From a virus, in the IMG/VR virus record IMGVR_UViG_3300031692_000005, positions 1 through 46,689 of that record: a stretch of DNA of 46,689 nt; one strand, given 5' to 3'. A program made the position numbers and the translations under genes. The notes beneath the pieces were generated by a model. It was given only the letters and a program-made list of their open reading frames with translations, ran no database searches and was not told where the DNA came from. This document shows, one piece after another, positions 8,891 to 17,381 of this stretch (position 1 is the stretch's first letter; the number at the start of each line of letters is the position of its first letter).

Positions 8891-9196
8891 TTACACCTCA
8901 CGATGTAGTTGAGCAGCTTTTGTCATATTCAATGATGAGCCTCTCCGGCGCATGGGGCGCTTGCCTCCCCGCCGCTTGGCCCACTTCAACTCGCTGGGAA
9001 ACATCTCCTCCGTTCGATCCCGCTTTTCCGGCGTCCCTGCGCCGGTTCCAGATTTGACTGATTGCTGGCCGCCACCAGCTACGTGAGTCAGGTGCGTGTC
9101 CAGTGTCCATTTGTCGTCCGGCGACGTCGGGCACCAGTTGGGATGCTTCCACTTGTCGCCCGGATTCAAGGACGAGTCTGTGGGCTTCGAGGACAT
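8891..9196 (-). CDS. Nested small basic protein inside the glycosyltransferase gene
   Basis: A 101-residue reading frame lying wholly within the 3' third of the glycosyltransferase gene, in another frame. Its ATG at 9196 is preceded by a near-perfect AGGAGGTG with an 8-base gap, the strongest evidence that it is translated. The protein (MSSKPTDSSLNPGDKWKH...) has Trp/Cys/Pro-rich middle parts and a basic C-terminus (KWAKRRGGKRPMRRRG). It looks more protein-like here than the overlapping glycosyltransferase frame does. A programmed frameshift joining the two is possible but not needed. Function unknown. Confidence 0.65.
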   Translation of the reverse strand: MSSKPTDSSLNPGDKWKHPNWCPTSPDDKWTLDTHLTHVAGGGQQSVKSGTGAGTPEKRDRTEEMFPSELKWAKRRGGKRPMRRRGSSLNMTKAAQLHREV

Positions 9197-9836
9197 TGGC
9201 TTTCACCTCCTGGTAGTGGGCCTCTGTGACCACTTCCGGTACGCCGATAATGTGACCGATCTTGACGCCCGTATCTACCTTGATCTTCATCCCTGCCTGA
9301 AGAATGCGCGTGCAGAGCGCGGCGTCTTCCCCAAACCCGAACCCGAGATTGAACCAAGGTCCGTTGATCTTGCGAAAGACCTCCATGTTGAACAGGATGA
9401 ACCCGAAGCCAACCACGGGAATGTCGAGTAGGGCGTTGTCTTCGTAGAAGAAGATCGGGGCCGTTCCTTCATGTGTCAACTTGAAGATACAGGGCACCGT
9501 GTTCTTCTGCCGCGTGTAGTAGAGTGCGGAGAGAAGGTGTGCTTCACTCGATTGCGTGATCATGATCTTCCACAACTTGGAGAAGTCTTCTCCGTTGAAG
9601 ACCATATCATCATCCAGCATCAAGCAGTGTGTGGCGCCCACCTTCAAGGCGGCCATGATGATCTGGTTGCGTGCCTCTTGGCGATACGTGCGCAGATCCC
9701 GTTCCACCCAGATATTCTTGATCTCCGGGTGGTGCCTGCCGATCGTGTACGCCAGATCCCAACCGGAATCAATGGCGAAGCGGTCGTCCGACTTGCCGTA
9801 ACTTGGAATGCCGATGAACAGCTTGTACTCAATCAT
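8898..9836 (-). CDS. Glycosyltransferase, GT-A fold (family 2-like)
   Basis: A 312-residue frame from the ATG at 9836 (MIEYKLFIGIPSYGK), behind GGGGGA. An N-terminal IGIPSYG, a central HCLMLDDDMVF (Asp75-77, the metal-binding DXD), then GFGFGEDAALCTRIL match the order of GT-A transferases acting on nucleotide sugars. Beyond about residue 214 the frame is shared with the nested gene and loses protein-like character. The catalytic domain probably ends near VLEAH, and the tail may be a by-product of the overlap. Possible roles are decorating virion proteins, DNA or host surface sugars. Confidence 0.8.
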   Translation of the reverse strand: MIEYKLFIGIPSYGKSDDRFAIDSGWDLAYTIGRHHPEIKNIWVERDLRTYRQEARNQIIMAALKVGATHCLMLDDDMVFNGEDFSKLWKIMITQSSEAHLLSALYYTRQKNTVPCIFKLTHEGTAPIFFYEDNALLDIPVVGFGFILFNMEVFRKINGPWFNLGFGFGEDAALCTRILQAGMKIKVDTGVKIGHIIGVPEVVTEAHYQEVKANVLEAHRLVLESGRQVEASQLVPDVAGRQMDTGHAPDSRSWWRPAISQIWNRRRDAGKAGSNGGDVSQRVEVGQAAGRQAPHAPERLIIEYDKSCSTTS

Positions 9837-10170
9837 GGTTCCCCCAGCCTCTTCCATACGTGGGACCGAACACCCTCCAACTATTTGCCAGTTGGAGAAT
9901 GAACAACCGAAGCAGCGTGAAAAGAGAAGGCTTGTCCACCCCACGGAAGTATCGATTACCACAATGGGGGCAACCGTGCGCCCGCTTGACTTCCCACGAG
10001 GTATAGACACGGCCACAACCTTGACTGCGAGCCGTTGTGGCACATCTGCGCAGGCTCACCTCGATTGAGGTGAACTTCTTCCCCAAAATCACGCGCTCCT
10101 GAGCCGACCGAAGGGGCGTCTCGATAGGAGACGGCAACCTATGCCGGCGGTCAAAGTCCACGTTCCGCAT
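9829..10170 (-). CDS. Zinc-ribbon protein
   Basis: About 113 residues from the ATG at 10170 (MRNVDFDRRHRLPSP). A GTG at 10188 with a closer GGGGGAAAG ribosome site is an alternative start. Four cysteines (RRCATTARSQGCG and later GCPHCGNRYF) form a treble-clef or ribbon-type zinc site. Its stop overlaps the start of the glycosyltransferase by 8 bases, so the two are probably co-translated. The protein may be an accessory to that enzyme or an unrelated regulator. Confidence 0.65.
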   Translation of the reverse strand: MRNVDFDRRHRLPSPIETPLRSAQERVILGKKFTSIEVSLRRCATTARSQGCGRVYTSWEVKRAHGCPHCGNRYFRGVDKPSLFTLLRLFILQLANSWRVFGPTYGRGWGNHD

Positions 10171-10201
10171 GACATTCGGATTCAGCACCTTTCCCCCTGA
10201 T

Positions 10202-10238
10202 GTGCAGGGGGCCGGCGATGGGCCGGCCCCCACTGCAC
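10202..10238 (-). terminator. Strong GC hairpin after the capsid genes, possible attenuating terminator
   Basis: A perfect 10-bp stem, GGGGGCCGGC (10207-10216) with GCCGGCCCCC (10222-10231), loop GATGG. It is extended by GTGCA/TGCAC with a 2-base bulge. It begins two bases after the stop of the capsid-adjacent gene. There is no T-run on either strand, so it is not a classical intrinsic terminator. It may act as an mRNA-stabilising or attenuating element that keeps capsid messages abundant. Confidence 0.6.
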
Positions 10239-10239
10239 C

Positions 10240-10818
10240 CTACAGCGCCTTGATGAACACGGGGGCCGTCCCCGTTGAATCTGCCGCCAGCGTTCCGGCA
10301 CGGTTCGCCAAAGGAATGGCATAGCCGCCGGCCCAATAGGGCCGTACATCAAGAGCACCTTCCGTTGTGACGGAGGTCGCCTGGTTCATCGGAGCCAGGT
10401 AACCACCATTGGTGATACCCTCCACGGCACCAAAGCCGTTGAGCGGGCGAAGGATCCACGAATACCAATCGGCGTAGGTGTTCGTGGTGACAACGTAGCC
10501 GGCGCTAGAGAAGGGAGCCGTGTTGCAGTTGGAAATCTTCGCGCGTCCGTGAGGACCCCAGACCTGCACTTCGCCCCACCCACCCGTGGGCACCGGTTCA
10601 TCACAGATGCAGCCAGCCCACAAGGCCGGACTCGGCTGCTGCGTTGTGGCCGTGTTTCCGAACGTGACCTGGTATCCGTTGCCGGCACCCGCTTCTCCAT
10701 CAGTGAAGGAGTAGTACCAGAAGACCGAATCCCCAACGGCCATGTCGTACGCAGCCGCATTGTAGATTGCACACGTAACCTTCTCCGGATCGTCCCGGCG
10801 GATCGACATGATATTCAC
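10240..10818 (-). CDS. Capsid-adjacent protein, possible decoration/head protein
   Basis: About 192 residues from the GTG at 10818, which has GGGGG 6 bases upstream. The ATG at 10809 (MSIRRDDPEKVTC) is the alternative. The sequence is beta-rich with many Gly/Thr/Ala and aromatic residues (GDSVFWYYSFTDGEAG). It follows the major capsid gene by 17 bases and is followed by a strong hairpin. That is the usual place for abundant decoration or head-fibre proteins. This is inference from position and composition. Confidence 0.7.
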   Translation of the reverse strand: MNIMSIRRDDPEKVTCAIYNAAAYDMAVGDSVFWYYSFTDGEAGAGNGYQVTFGNTATTQQPSPALWAGCICDEPVPTGGWGEVQVWGPHGRAKISNCNTAPFSSAGYVVTTNTYADWYSWILRPLNGFGAVEGITNGGYLAPMNQATSVTTEGALDVRPYWAGGYAIPLANRAGTLAADSTGTAPVFIKAL

Positions 10819-10835
10819 TGCAATCCCCCTTCCGA

Positions 10836-12122
10836 TTACGGAGTGTAGTTGGCCGCCAAGCACAGACTGATGACGCCATGCCGAGAACGATTGCTCGTGC
10901 AGAGCTGTGCCGTCAAGAAAATCTGTGCCGTGCGGGCGGCCTGGTTGTGAGGACGATAGAACGGGCTGGTCTCGAAGTCGGACTCCGAATCGACCACCCA
11001 TTCCAGGTAATCTGTATCCAGCATGTAGAGCGGGATTGCAGGAGCGGAAGCCGAAGGGTCTCCCGCAGGGAACGGGGTCGAGAGACCGTGATCGAAGATG
11101 AGCGTCAACCCCTTGAACTTGAGGTTCTGGAAGCCGGCGTCACCCACACGAGTATCCGTGAACCGCTCCAACGGAACCAGGGCCGCCTCGTACAGCTCGT
11201 AAGGACGCTGGCCGGTAAGGCCGAGCGAGGGCTTGTCGGAGCCGTCCACGAGACGGTTGTACATGGACCGCATAGCGGTGATGATGTTCTGGTTCGTGTT
11301 CCCGTCCGCATCGGCGGCGGCATCCATCTCGGCGAAATCCAAGAGGCTGCCCATGACACCACCGTCCGCCCCGCGCTGAATACGATTGAAGCCGGGGTTC
11401 GAGTAGTTCATCCACCAAGCATTGGTGTAGGCCGTGACAGCGAGCGTTCCACCCCAATCCGCGTAACTGCCACCCACACCATTGCTCGTAACGGAAACAG
11501 GGATGTTGCCGACACGGTGCGTTCGCGCCGTGGCACTTTCCACGTCCGTCATACCCCATCCAGTACGGACCAGATGGTCTAGGGAGTTGAATCCCTTGCC
11601 CGAACCATCTTCCGAATCGATGTAGTCGCCGGACACGTCGCCCACGGAGTTGACCGTGTTGGCATCCGCACCGCAGAAGGTCTTTGCATGCGAAGAGTAA
11701 ACCCCATGGAAGAGGTCGTTGAGGTACCAACGCATGGCCTTCTCGGCCTGCATGGTCTTCGTCTCCAACAAGTCAATCAGCTTGTACTGACCGGAGTTCT
11801 TACGCTCCTCGTCCCGGCTGATCGTGATGGAGGCGGAGATGTTCTTCCAGTAGTAGATCGCCGCGGTGATTCCATCCTGAGGGGTAACGTCCAACGTGTC
11901 ATACCCCTCGAATGCCTTCACCGTGGAGTTGGTTCCGTACATCAGAGGGACAACGATCGAGTGACCGCCATCCTGTGTACGCTTACGACCCTTGTCCGTC
12001 AACCACCACAAGAGAGGTAGACCACGAGTGATGTTGTCTACCAGCTTGGGGCGGTAGGCTCGCAGGGTCGTGGTGAGTAACGCATTGTAGGTGTCCGTAA
12101 TGGACATCTGTTCAATCGCCAC
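10836..12122 (-). CDS. Major capsid protein (HK97-fold family)
   Basis: A 428-residue protein, GTG start at 12122 with GGAGG 8 bases upstream. The block TVKAFEGYDTLDVTPQDG, followed by WKNISASITISRDEERKNSG and a QAEKAMRWYLNDLF helix, is the characteristic N-terminal half of a phage capsid family I recognise from many tailed phages. The C-terminal part contains GLTLIFDHGLSTPFP and LYMLDTDYLEWVVD, typical of the P-domain and substrate loops. It follows the scaffold and precedes the capsid-adjacent gene, as expected for the shell subunit. Confidence 0.9.
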   Translation of the reverse strand: MAIEQMSITDTYNALLTTTLRAYRPKLVDNITRGLPLLWWLTDKGRKRTQDGGHSIVVPLMYGTNSTVKAFEGYDTLDVTPQDGITAAIYYWKNISASITISRDEERKNSGQYKLIDLLETKTMQAEKAMRWYLNDLFHGVYSSHAKTFCGADANTVNSVGDVSGDYIDSEDGSGKGFNSLDHLVRTGWGMTDVESATARTHRVGNIPVSVTSNGVGGSYADWGGTLAVTAYTNAWWMNYSNPGFNRIQRGADGGVMGSLLDFAEMDAAADADGNTNQNIITAMRSMYNRLVDGSDKPSLGLTGQRPYELYEAALVPLERFTDTRVGDAGFQNLKFKGLTLIFDHGLSTPFPAGDPSASAPAIPLYMLDTDYLEWVVDSESDFETSPFYRPHNQAARTAQIFLTAQLCTSNRSRHGVISLCLAANYTP

Positions 12123-12149
12123 GATCCTAGCCTCCTACACGAAAGCGTG

Positions 12150-12953
12150 TCACCTCATGGGAAGCTGATTCGCCTTCGCGGAGTTGAAAGCCTTCTTGTC
12201 AATGCCAAGCTGATCGAGCGCCCAAGCCAACGAGGATTTGAAGGCTTCACTGGAAGAGCCCTTCAAATCAGGTCCGGCGGGAATCACGGGACGGCCGACC
12301 CCGCGAGATTCCACACCGGCTTGAGGCTGCTGCGTCTGACGCTGAGCACGAACAGCTTTGACCTTTTGCACCACCGCCCAGTTGTAGGCATCCTCGTAGC
12401 TCCGGAAACCACGCCCGGCCAAGCGATCCTGCTCCCACGCCTTCTGCATGTCACCCTTGTACTTGTTCCAATCAGGGTGACTCTGTTGGAACTCAGCGAA
12501 AGCATCTCGCTGGCCCAACTGCCCTTGCATCTGCTCAAGGCGTTGACGAAGAGGAGCAGTGGCACGCTCAATAGCCTGCATCATAACCGGATCCGACTCC
12601 GTAGGATCCTCGGAACCCGAATCGGGATTGTCCAAGCGCTGGAGAAAGTCACGCACTCGCGTATCTTGCAGCAACTGATCGAAGGCGACGGCCTTCTGTT
12701 GATGCAGGGAGGAAGTACGCAACGCCTCCTCAGCCTTACGCCGAACCTCAGCCAAAGCCTGAGTCTTCTGCGTGAAAGCCTTCTTCATGTCCCGAAACGT
12801 GGGCTGAAGCTCCTCGGGCACCTTGGACGGATCGTAGAACGATTCACCGCCCTCCGGCTGGTCGCCCGCTTGACCAGGATCTTCCTGGGAAGGGTCTTCC
12901 CCGGATTCAGGGTCCAGACCCAAATCACCCAAGTCCATCTCCAGATCATCCAT
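12150..12953 (-). CDS. Capsid scaffolding protein
   Basis: 267 residues from the ATG at 12953, which has AGGAGG 6 bases upstream. The ATG at 12959 abuts the Shine-Dalgarno and is less likely. The N-terminus is highly acidic (MDDLEMDLGDLGLDPE), followed by a long coiled-coil-like region rich in Gln, Glu, Arg and Lys (~50-150). The C-terminus is basic and helical. Acidic plus helical plus basic order, length and position directly before the capsid gene are classical for scaffolds that leave before or during packaging. Confidence 0.85.
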   Translation of the reverse strand: MDDLEMDLGDLGLDPESGEDPSQEDPGQAGDQPEGGESFYDPSKVPEELQPTFRDMKKAFTQKTQALAEVRRKAEEALRTSSLHQQKAVAFDQLLQDTRVRDFLQRLDNPDSGSEDPTESDPVMMQAIERATAPLRQRLEQMQGQLGQRDAFAEFQQSHPDWNKYKGDMQKAWEQDRLAGRGFRSYEDAYNWAVVQKVKAVRAQRQTQQPQAGVESRGVGRPVIPAGPDLKGSSSEAFKSSLAWALDQLGIDKKAFNSAKANQLPMR

Positions 12954-12963
12954 GATCATCCTC

Positions 12964-13200
12964 CTAGCCTACGGACGGTTCAATCGTCGAACGGACATAG
13001 AGCACTCGTGCCCGGCGAGCCGCTTCCTTGAAGTCTCCCACCGGAGTGCCCTGTGTTTCACGTACGTCAATGACCACCGCCCCATCCTTACGCCGTTCTA
13101 CAAGAAGCCCTGTCACCTGGAACACGACCTCATCTCCGGCAGAAGCACCGGAACAGGCTTGTGCATCCTCGGGTGACAGAACAATCTTCCTACTCGACAT
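12964..13200 (-). CDS. Small head-module protein, unknown
   Basis: A 78-residue protein whose ATG overlaps the preceding TGA. It contains a compact beta-barrel-like sequence (GDEVVFQVTGLLVERRK, DGAVVIDVRETQG) and a basic helix, ending VRSTIEPSVG. It lies directly before the scaffold. It could be a minor head or assembly factor. No known family is recognised. Confidence 0.65.
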   Translation of the reverse strand: MSSRKIVLSPEDAQACSGASAGDEVVFQVTGLLVERRKDGAVVIDVRETQGTPVGDFKEAARRARVLYVRSTIEPSVG

Positions 13201-13424
13201 CAGAATGCCTCACACAGACCTTGCTGCTTGAGCAAGTCCTTCTTGTGCCGGCGAGAACGCACGAAGACCGGATCATGCCCGAGATTCTCCGACACGTACC
13301 CTGAAGTCGGACACGTCGCCCCATCGAAGGCCACGGCCGGAATGAATCCCGGTCGAGATATCTTCTCCAAGGTTCCGTCCTTGCCGATACGGTAACGTCC
13401 CGTCTTGTCTCCGATGTCATTCAT
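13200..13424 (-). CDS. Small conserved-type head-module protein
   Basis: A 74-residue protein. Its ATG at 13424 lies 8 bases inside the upstream gene end. The C-terminal part (YVSENLGHDPVFVRSRRH, then KKDLLKQQGL) resembles short proteins I associate with portal-proximal gene clusters in many phages, where an SRR..LLK.QGL-type tail is recurrent. Two cysteines (CPTSG and GLCEAF) do not form an obvious zinc site. Function unknown. Confidence 0.6.
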   Translation of the reverse strand: MNDIGDKTGRYRIGKDGTLEKISRPGFIPAVAFDGATCPTSGYVSENLGHDPVFVRSRRHKKDLLKQQGLCEAF

Positions 13425-13839
13425 CGCTCAACCCCGCCCATGTTACATAGAGATTCTCACCAGACTTGTTCTTGAACACCACGTAATGATGATTGGGTGG
13501 GAACGTGAAAGGGAAGGAGTTCCCACCTTCATCAGCAGGACCCAAAGCCAGAGAATCCACCAATGCCGTATCCCCCTTCACCACGGTATAGACCCACAGA
13601 GAGCAGCTAGGGCTGGTGTAGGAGGTGGACGCCAAAGACGCGATATTGATGTTCAAGGTGTAGAGGGCATGCGTGGAATCCGCCATTACGGTATCCGCTT
13701 CCGATGCCAGAACACCGGATCCCATGTAAAGGGATCGATGAGCATTCTCCGATGCCCAATCGATGGGAAGCATGAAGACGAATCCCGTCGTGTAGAGGAA
13801 GAGCACCAAACCCGCAAGAATACCTAGGGCGCGTTTCAT
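13417..13839 (-). CDS. Membrane-anchored or secreted small protein in the head module
   Basis: A 140-residue protein. The ATG overlaps the portal stop (TAATG) behind AGGGGATG. The N-terminus is a basic start followed by a ~20-residue hydrophobic stretch (ALGILAGLVLFLYTTGFVFM), either a signal peptide or a membrane anchor. The remainder is a Ser/Thr-rich beta domain (LNINIASLASTSYTS). A membrane-directed protein between portal and scaffold is unexpected. It may be a superinfection-exclusion or host-envelope factor, or a minor head protein with a hydrophobic tail. No family recognised. Confidence 0.65.
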   Translation of the reverse strand: MKRALGILAGLVLFLYTTGFVFMLPIDWASENAHRSLYMGSGVLASEADTVMADSTHALYTLNINIASLASTSYTSPSCSLWVYTVVKGDTALVDSLALGPADEGGNSFPFTFPPNHHYVVFKNKSGENLYVTWAGLSDE

Positions 13840-15713
13840 TAGTTCATCCCCTGAGTAGGATTGGGTGTTCTACGGACCCCCATGTTCTGAATGCCCGAAA
13901 GCATGGACCCCAAGTTGGAGCCCCCTGATCGCAAGTTCGGAGACTGTTGACCTGATCCTCCTTGAGCCCCACCGGAAAGCATCTGCTGCAATGCGAGTTG
14001 TTGAGGGTCTACAGGCTGTTGAGGGATCATCAGCGAGCGGTAATCGTCCACCTCCAAGCCTTCGGCTATGCGCTCGATCAAGGCTCGCATGTTGAGGATA
14101 GGCCGGCCCATCTCATCTACAGCCCCCTTGGCTACGTTGAGTAGATCGATGAGCTGCTTGGTGCGAACCTCCCGGGACATGAAGCCGGAGCTGCCTACCC
14201 GAACACGAACGTCCACCTGAGCCTTGAGAACATCAGGACCTACCTCTTGCCAGAAGGCGGACATCTCCGGACCCACCAAGAAATCCACCTGGTCGATCTG
14301 GAGAAACTGGCGGTCAAGAGACAAGAGCTTCTTTGCGACTCGCTCTACCAAGTCTCCTACCAGGTAGAGACGATCGCTGTCACGAATGCGAGCCTGCTGT
14401 TCAATGATAGAGGCTTCCGTCGCCGTGCGAGCCTTCTCTTGTCCGCCACGACGTTGTTCCGTTACACCACTGGCGGCGGTCATTTCATCCCGAAGCACGG
14501 TCCGCAGATTGTATAAGTCAGGAGAAATCTGTGCATCCATCAAGGCTTCGACCTTGGCGGCGGGAGGTCCGTTGACCTCAATCACAGCGCCATCGATGGG
14601 AGCCTCCAACTTGGACATCTCGTCCACGTCCAGCGCGCCCTTTTCCACCAGGTACTTTCGGTGGAACCGCTTGACGTGATTGTAGTGCATGCTGTTGAGC
14701 AGATTGAGTGTGATCATGGGGTTGTACCACGTCGCCGCGTCGCTCACCCCATAGGGAGTTTCAGTGTCTTGGTTGAAGACCAGCGCTTCAAATGGGAAGC
14801 CGTCCATGTCGTAAGGACTTTCATCCTCACGCAGGAACTTCTTGGTGCCCACCGTCATGTTGTGCGAATCGAGGACCATCAACTTGTTGGTTTCCCGATC
14901 CCACAACTCGTAGAGGACCACCAGATTGGAATAGGGTGTGGGCTTGGGCAAGGCACCGGAACCGTAGTAACGACCTGAAACTCCTCCGTGCACTTCGTTG
15001 AGGGCGGTGTCGCCAAGGACCGTCATGTTTCCCTCGATACCCTTGGTGAGGCCCCGAGGGTAGAGGGGAGACTTGCGAATCTGATTTACGTCCTTGATGA
15101 CCAAGTGGCAGACCCAACGAGCATCTTCCATGGAGGTGGCGAGAGGATCGATCAAGAAGAGCTTTGGGCTGATGCGAATGGCGAAGGGATTCCAACCCGT
15201 GAGACGACTGTCAGCCTCCCAAGAGAGGTCGTTGGGCTTGGGCTCTTCTTCCTCGTCAAAGGCGGATTCACCCTCGAAGAACCATTCCTCATCCGTACGG
15301 CTACGGGCCTTGCCTTGGAGGGCAGGCCCGTAGCCGAGCTTGATGAAACTCACCCCACAGATCAGAGCATCGAAAACCGCCCGGCGACCTTCCCGCTCGA
15401 AGCCCATCGTGCGGAACTGAGAGTTGAGGAGCTTCTCCAAAAGGGTGGCATAGGTCAGGGGCGTAGACCGCAAGGGCGTGACCAGAATGTCTGGGTTGCG
15501 GTAGTAGATCGAGGGGAGAATGATTCGAGAAAGCGTAAAGAACAGGTTGAGCCACACCGAGTCATTCGGAGGGGACTCCTGCTCTGTCAGATCCATGCGA
15601 TAGTGGCGAAGGTACTTGTTCCAATCGTTGACTCGATCCTTGAGCGCCACCTCGCGCTCATGGATGACCGAGACCCACTCGCCGTATCGCTGCTCTTCCC
15701 GTTTGCGAGACAC
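13839..15713 (-). CDS. Portal protein
   Basis: A 624-residue protein starting at a GTG (15713). Features of phage portals are seen in order: a helical N-terminus, IILPSIYYRNPDILVTPLRS, an acidic loop (GESAFDEEEEPK), NPFAIRISPKLFLIDPLATS, and the long central helix region with EMTAASGVTEQRRGGQEKART. The last is the typical portal segment before the C-terminal crown. The C-terminus is Gln/Gly-rich. It follows the large terminase by 24 bases. It forms the dodecameric DNA channel at the head vertex. Confidence 0.9.
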   Translation of the reverse strand: MSRKREEQRYGEWVSVIHEREVALKDRVNDWNKYLRHYRMDLTEQESPPNDSVWLNLFFTLSRIILPSIYYRNPDILVTPLRSTPLTYATLLEKLLNSQFRTMGFEREGRRAVFDALICGVSFIKLGYGPALQGKARSRTDEEWFFEGESAFDEEEEPKPNDLSWEADSRLTGWNPFAIRISPKLFLIDPLATSMEDARWVCHLVIKDVNQIRKSPLYPRGLTKGIEGNMTVLGDTALNEVHGGVSGRYYGSGALPKPTPYSNLVVLYELWDRETNKLMVLDSHNMTVGTKKFLREDESPYDMDGFPFEALVFNQDTETPYGVSDAATWYNPMITLNLLNSMHYNHVKRFHRKYLVEKGALDVDEMSKLEAPIDGAVIEVNGPPAAKVEALMDAQISPDLYNLRTVLRDEMTAASGVTEQRRGGQEKARTATEASIIEQQARIRDSDRLYLVGDLVERVAKKLLSLDRQFLQIDQVDFLVGPEMSAFWQEVGPDVLKAQVDVRVRVGSSGFMSREVRTKQLIDLLNVAKGAVDEMGRPILNMRALIERIAEGLEVDDYRSLMIPQQPVDPQQLALQQMLSGGAQGGSGQQSPNLRSGGSNLGSMLSGIQNMGVRRTPNPTQGMN

Positions 15714-15737
15714 CCATCAAGCCTTAGCTCACCAGCC

Positions 15738-17381
15738 TTACTTGATGCTCAGGATATTGCCGCGCCTACCACGTCTGCGTTGTTGAACGAGATGCTGAAA
15801 CACTGCCATCGAGTCAGGGGCGGGTTCGACTTTCGGCTCCGGACCCGCCGGAAAGATGAGCTGAGGCATGTACGCCTGTGCGTCCAGACAGTCATCCGTT
15901 CCCCCAATCGGGAAGCTAAGCATTTCGTATGCCAAGACATCCGATCCAGGTACCAACTGGTAATATAGCTCCTCGGGAGGGAGAGTCAAGTCCGTTCCTT
16001 CCTTGACTCGGAGAAATACCTGCCCGTTGGACACAAACGGTTGTAAGCCTCTCAAACGCAATGGCTTACTCATCCGAGTGTCCGGTGTAAGGGGTTCTAC
16101 GTGAAACCACTTGCCGGCGGAGCGAGCTGCACGCACAAAGCCATGGTAGAGTGACTTTTGGAACATTACACTTTCAATGCCTATGCGGATGGGCTTGTAC
16201 CGCTCTTGAACCTCGAAGAGACGCTGGATGATGGGCTCGTTGCCTACCAGGTGCTCACGGAGCACTTCCCAGACGTACATATTGTACTCGGAATCAACCC
16301 CGTTGGTGTCGAAGGCGGTCCAATCCGAATCCATAGACTCCCCACGGCTGGGATCGCAGGTTGTGAAGAAGTTCATCATGCGAGGCATAGGCTGCATGAC
16401 ACCATGCCAGACCCGATGAGTAGAGTGGAAGAAACCGAAGTCCTTCAAGCGGAATATCTGCTCCTCGTCCGGCTGTGGGTCGTTCAAGTACTGGCAACTA
16501 AATGTGTAGATGCTCATGTTGGATTCATGCCGAAGCGTATCCAGGTACTTCTTGGAGAAGCGAGTCGGGAAGTAGACTTTCCCATGATGATTGATTGCTT
16601 TGCGAACGAGGATCTTCCAAGCAGCCGGCTTGCCTTGACGACGGCGTTCCTTCTCCTTGGCGATAATGCGACCGTAGATGTCATCCAAGTGCCAACGAGT
16701 ACCTACCAGAATGCGGGGACCCCTGCCTAGAGGAGAGCCTGGAAGAGGATCCAGGATAGGAAGCATGCGTTCGATGTAGCCGAACACTTCATCGATCATC
16801 TCTCTGGAGGAGATGTTTCTATCGTTCTGTAAGTCGTCTCCAATGAATAGATCAACGTGCTGAGATACCTTGGAGACTCCTACAGAAGATGCGATGAAGG
16901 ACTGCTCGGCACGGTAACGGGTGCGACCCGCCAGGGAAGCGGCGGTCTTGTGCCAAACGGCTCCTGGACTGTTGTCACGGAGATCCCCATACAACTCTCG
17001 AAAGAGAGGGTTCTGTTCAATGTGAAGACGGATCAAGCCGTGAAAGTTCTTCGTGTTCTCCGTGTTCTCTGAAGAGATGAGAATACGAAGGTCTCTGCCG
17101 TTTACCTGTTGTCCACAGAGGTTGAACGTATGCGTGAAGAGCCAGAGAGGAAACGCCACAGAGATGATAGAGGATTTGAAGGTTCCTCTAGGAAGGAGGA
17201 TCAGTTGGTCATACCCGAAGTTCGAAACGAGGAACTGGCAGAGTTCCCAATGAGGCTGAATCTCCATGTCTCTGAAGCCGATGATGTACTTGCTGAAGTA
17301 GAAGAGACTCCTAGCCCCTAGGCGACGAACACGTTCCAGCAAGAGCGAGTAGTGGTACTCATTCTGTTGCCTGTGGTTCAT
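15738..17381 (-). CDS. terL: Terminase large subunit (packaging ATPase-nuclease)
   Basis: 547 residues from the ATG at 17381. An in-frame TTG at 17432 would overlap the small subunit by 74 bases and is less likely. Walker A LLPRGTFKSS (62-71), Walker B VDLFIGDD (176-183), a TRWHLDDIYG segment, and RNase H-type nuclease residues (TTCDPSRG near 341-348, IGIESV, GGTDDCLDA) are all present, so both motor and nuclease look intact. It pumps DNA through the portal and cuts it. Adjacent to TerS with a 23-base overlap. Confidence 0.93.
   Translation of the reverse strand: MNHRQQNEYHYSLLLERVRRLGARSLFYFSKYIIGFRDMEIQPHWELCQFLVSNFGYDQLILLPRGTFKSSIISVAFPLWLFTHTFNLCGQQVNGRDLRILISSENTENTKNFHGLIRLHIEQNPLFRELYGDLRDNSPGAVWHKTAASLAGRTRYRAEQSFIASSVGVSKVSQHVDLFIGDDLQNDRNISSREMIDEVFGYIERMLPILDPLPGSPLGRGPRILVGTRWHLDDIYGRIIAKEKERRRQGKPAAWKILVRKAINHHGKVYFPTRFSKKYLDTLRHESNMSIYTFSCQYLNDPQPDEEQIFRLKDFGFFHSTHRVWHGVMQPMPRMMNFFTTCDPSRGESMDSDWTAFDTNGVDSEYNMYVWEVLREHLVGNEPIIQRLFEVQERYKPIRIGIESVMFQKSLYHGFVRAARSAGKWFHVEPLTPDTRMSKPLRLRGLQPFVSNGQVFLRVKEGTDLTLPPEELYYQLVPGSDVLAYEMLSFPIGGTDDCLDAQAYMPQLIFPAGPEPKVEPAPDSMAVFQHLVQQRRRGRRGNILSIK

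Noticed and set aside
10202-10238. Classical rho-independent terminator after the capsid gene
   Set aside because: The stem is strong but no T-run follows on the transcribed strand, so only an attenuating or stabilising role is claimed.
12150-13031. Long plus-strand ORF at 12147-13031
   Set aside because: Antisense to the scaffold gene; Leu/Arg-rich shadow typical of high-GC coding on the other strand.
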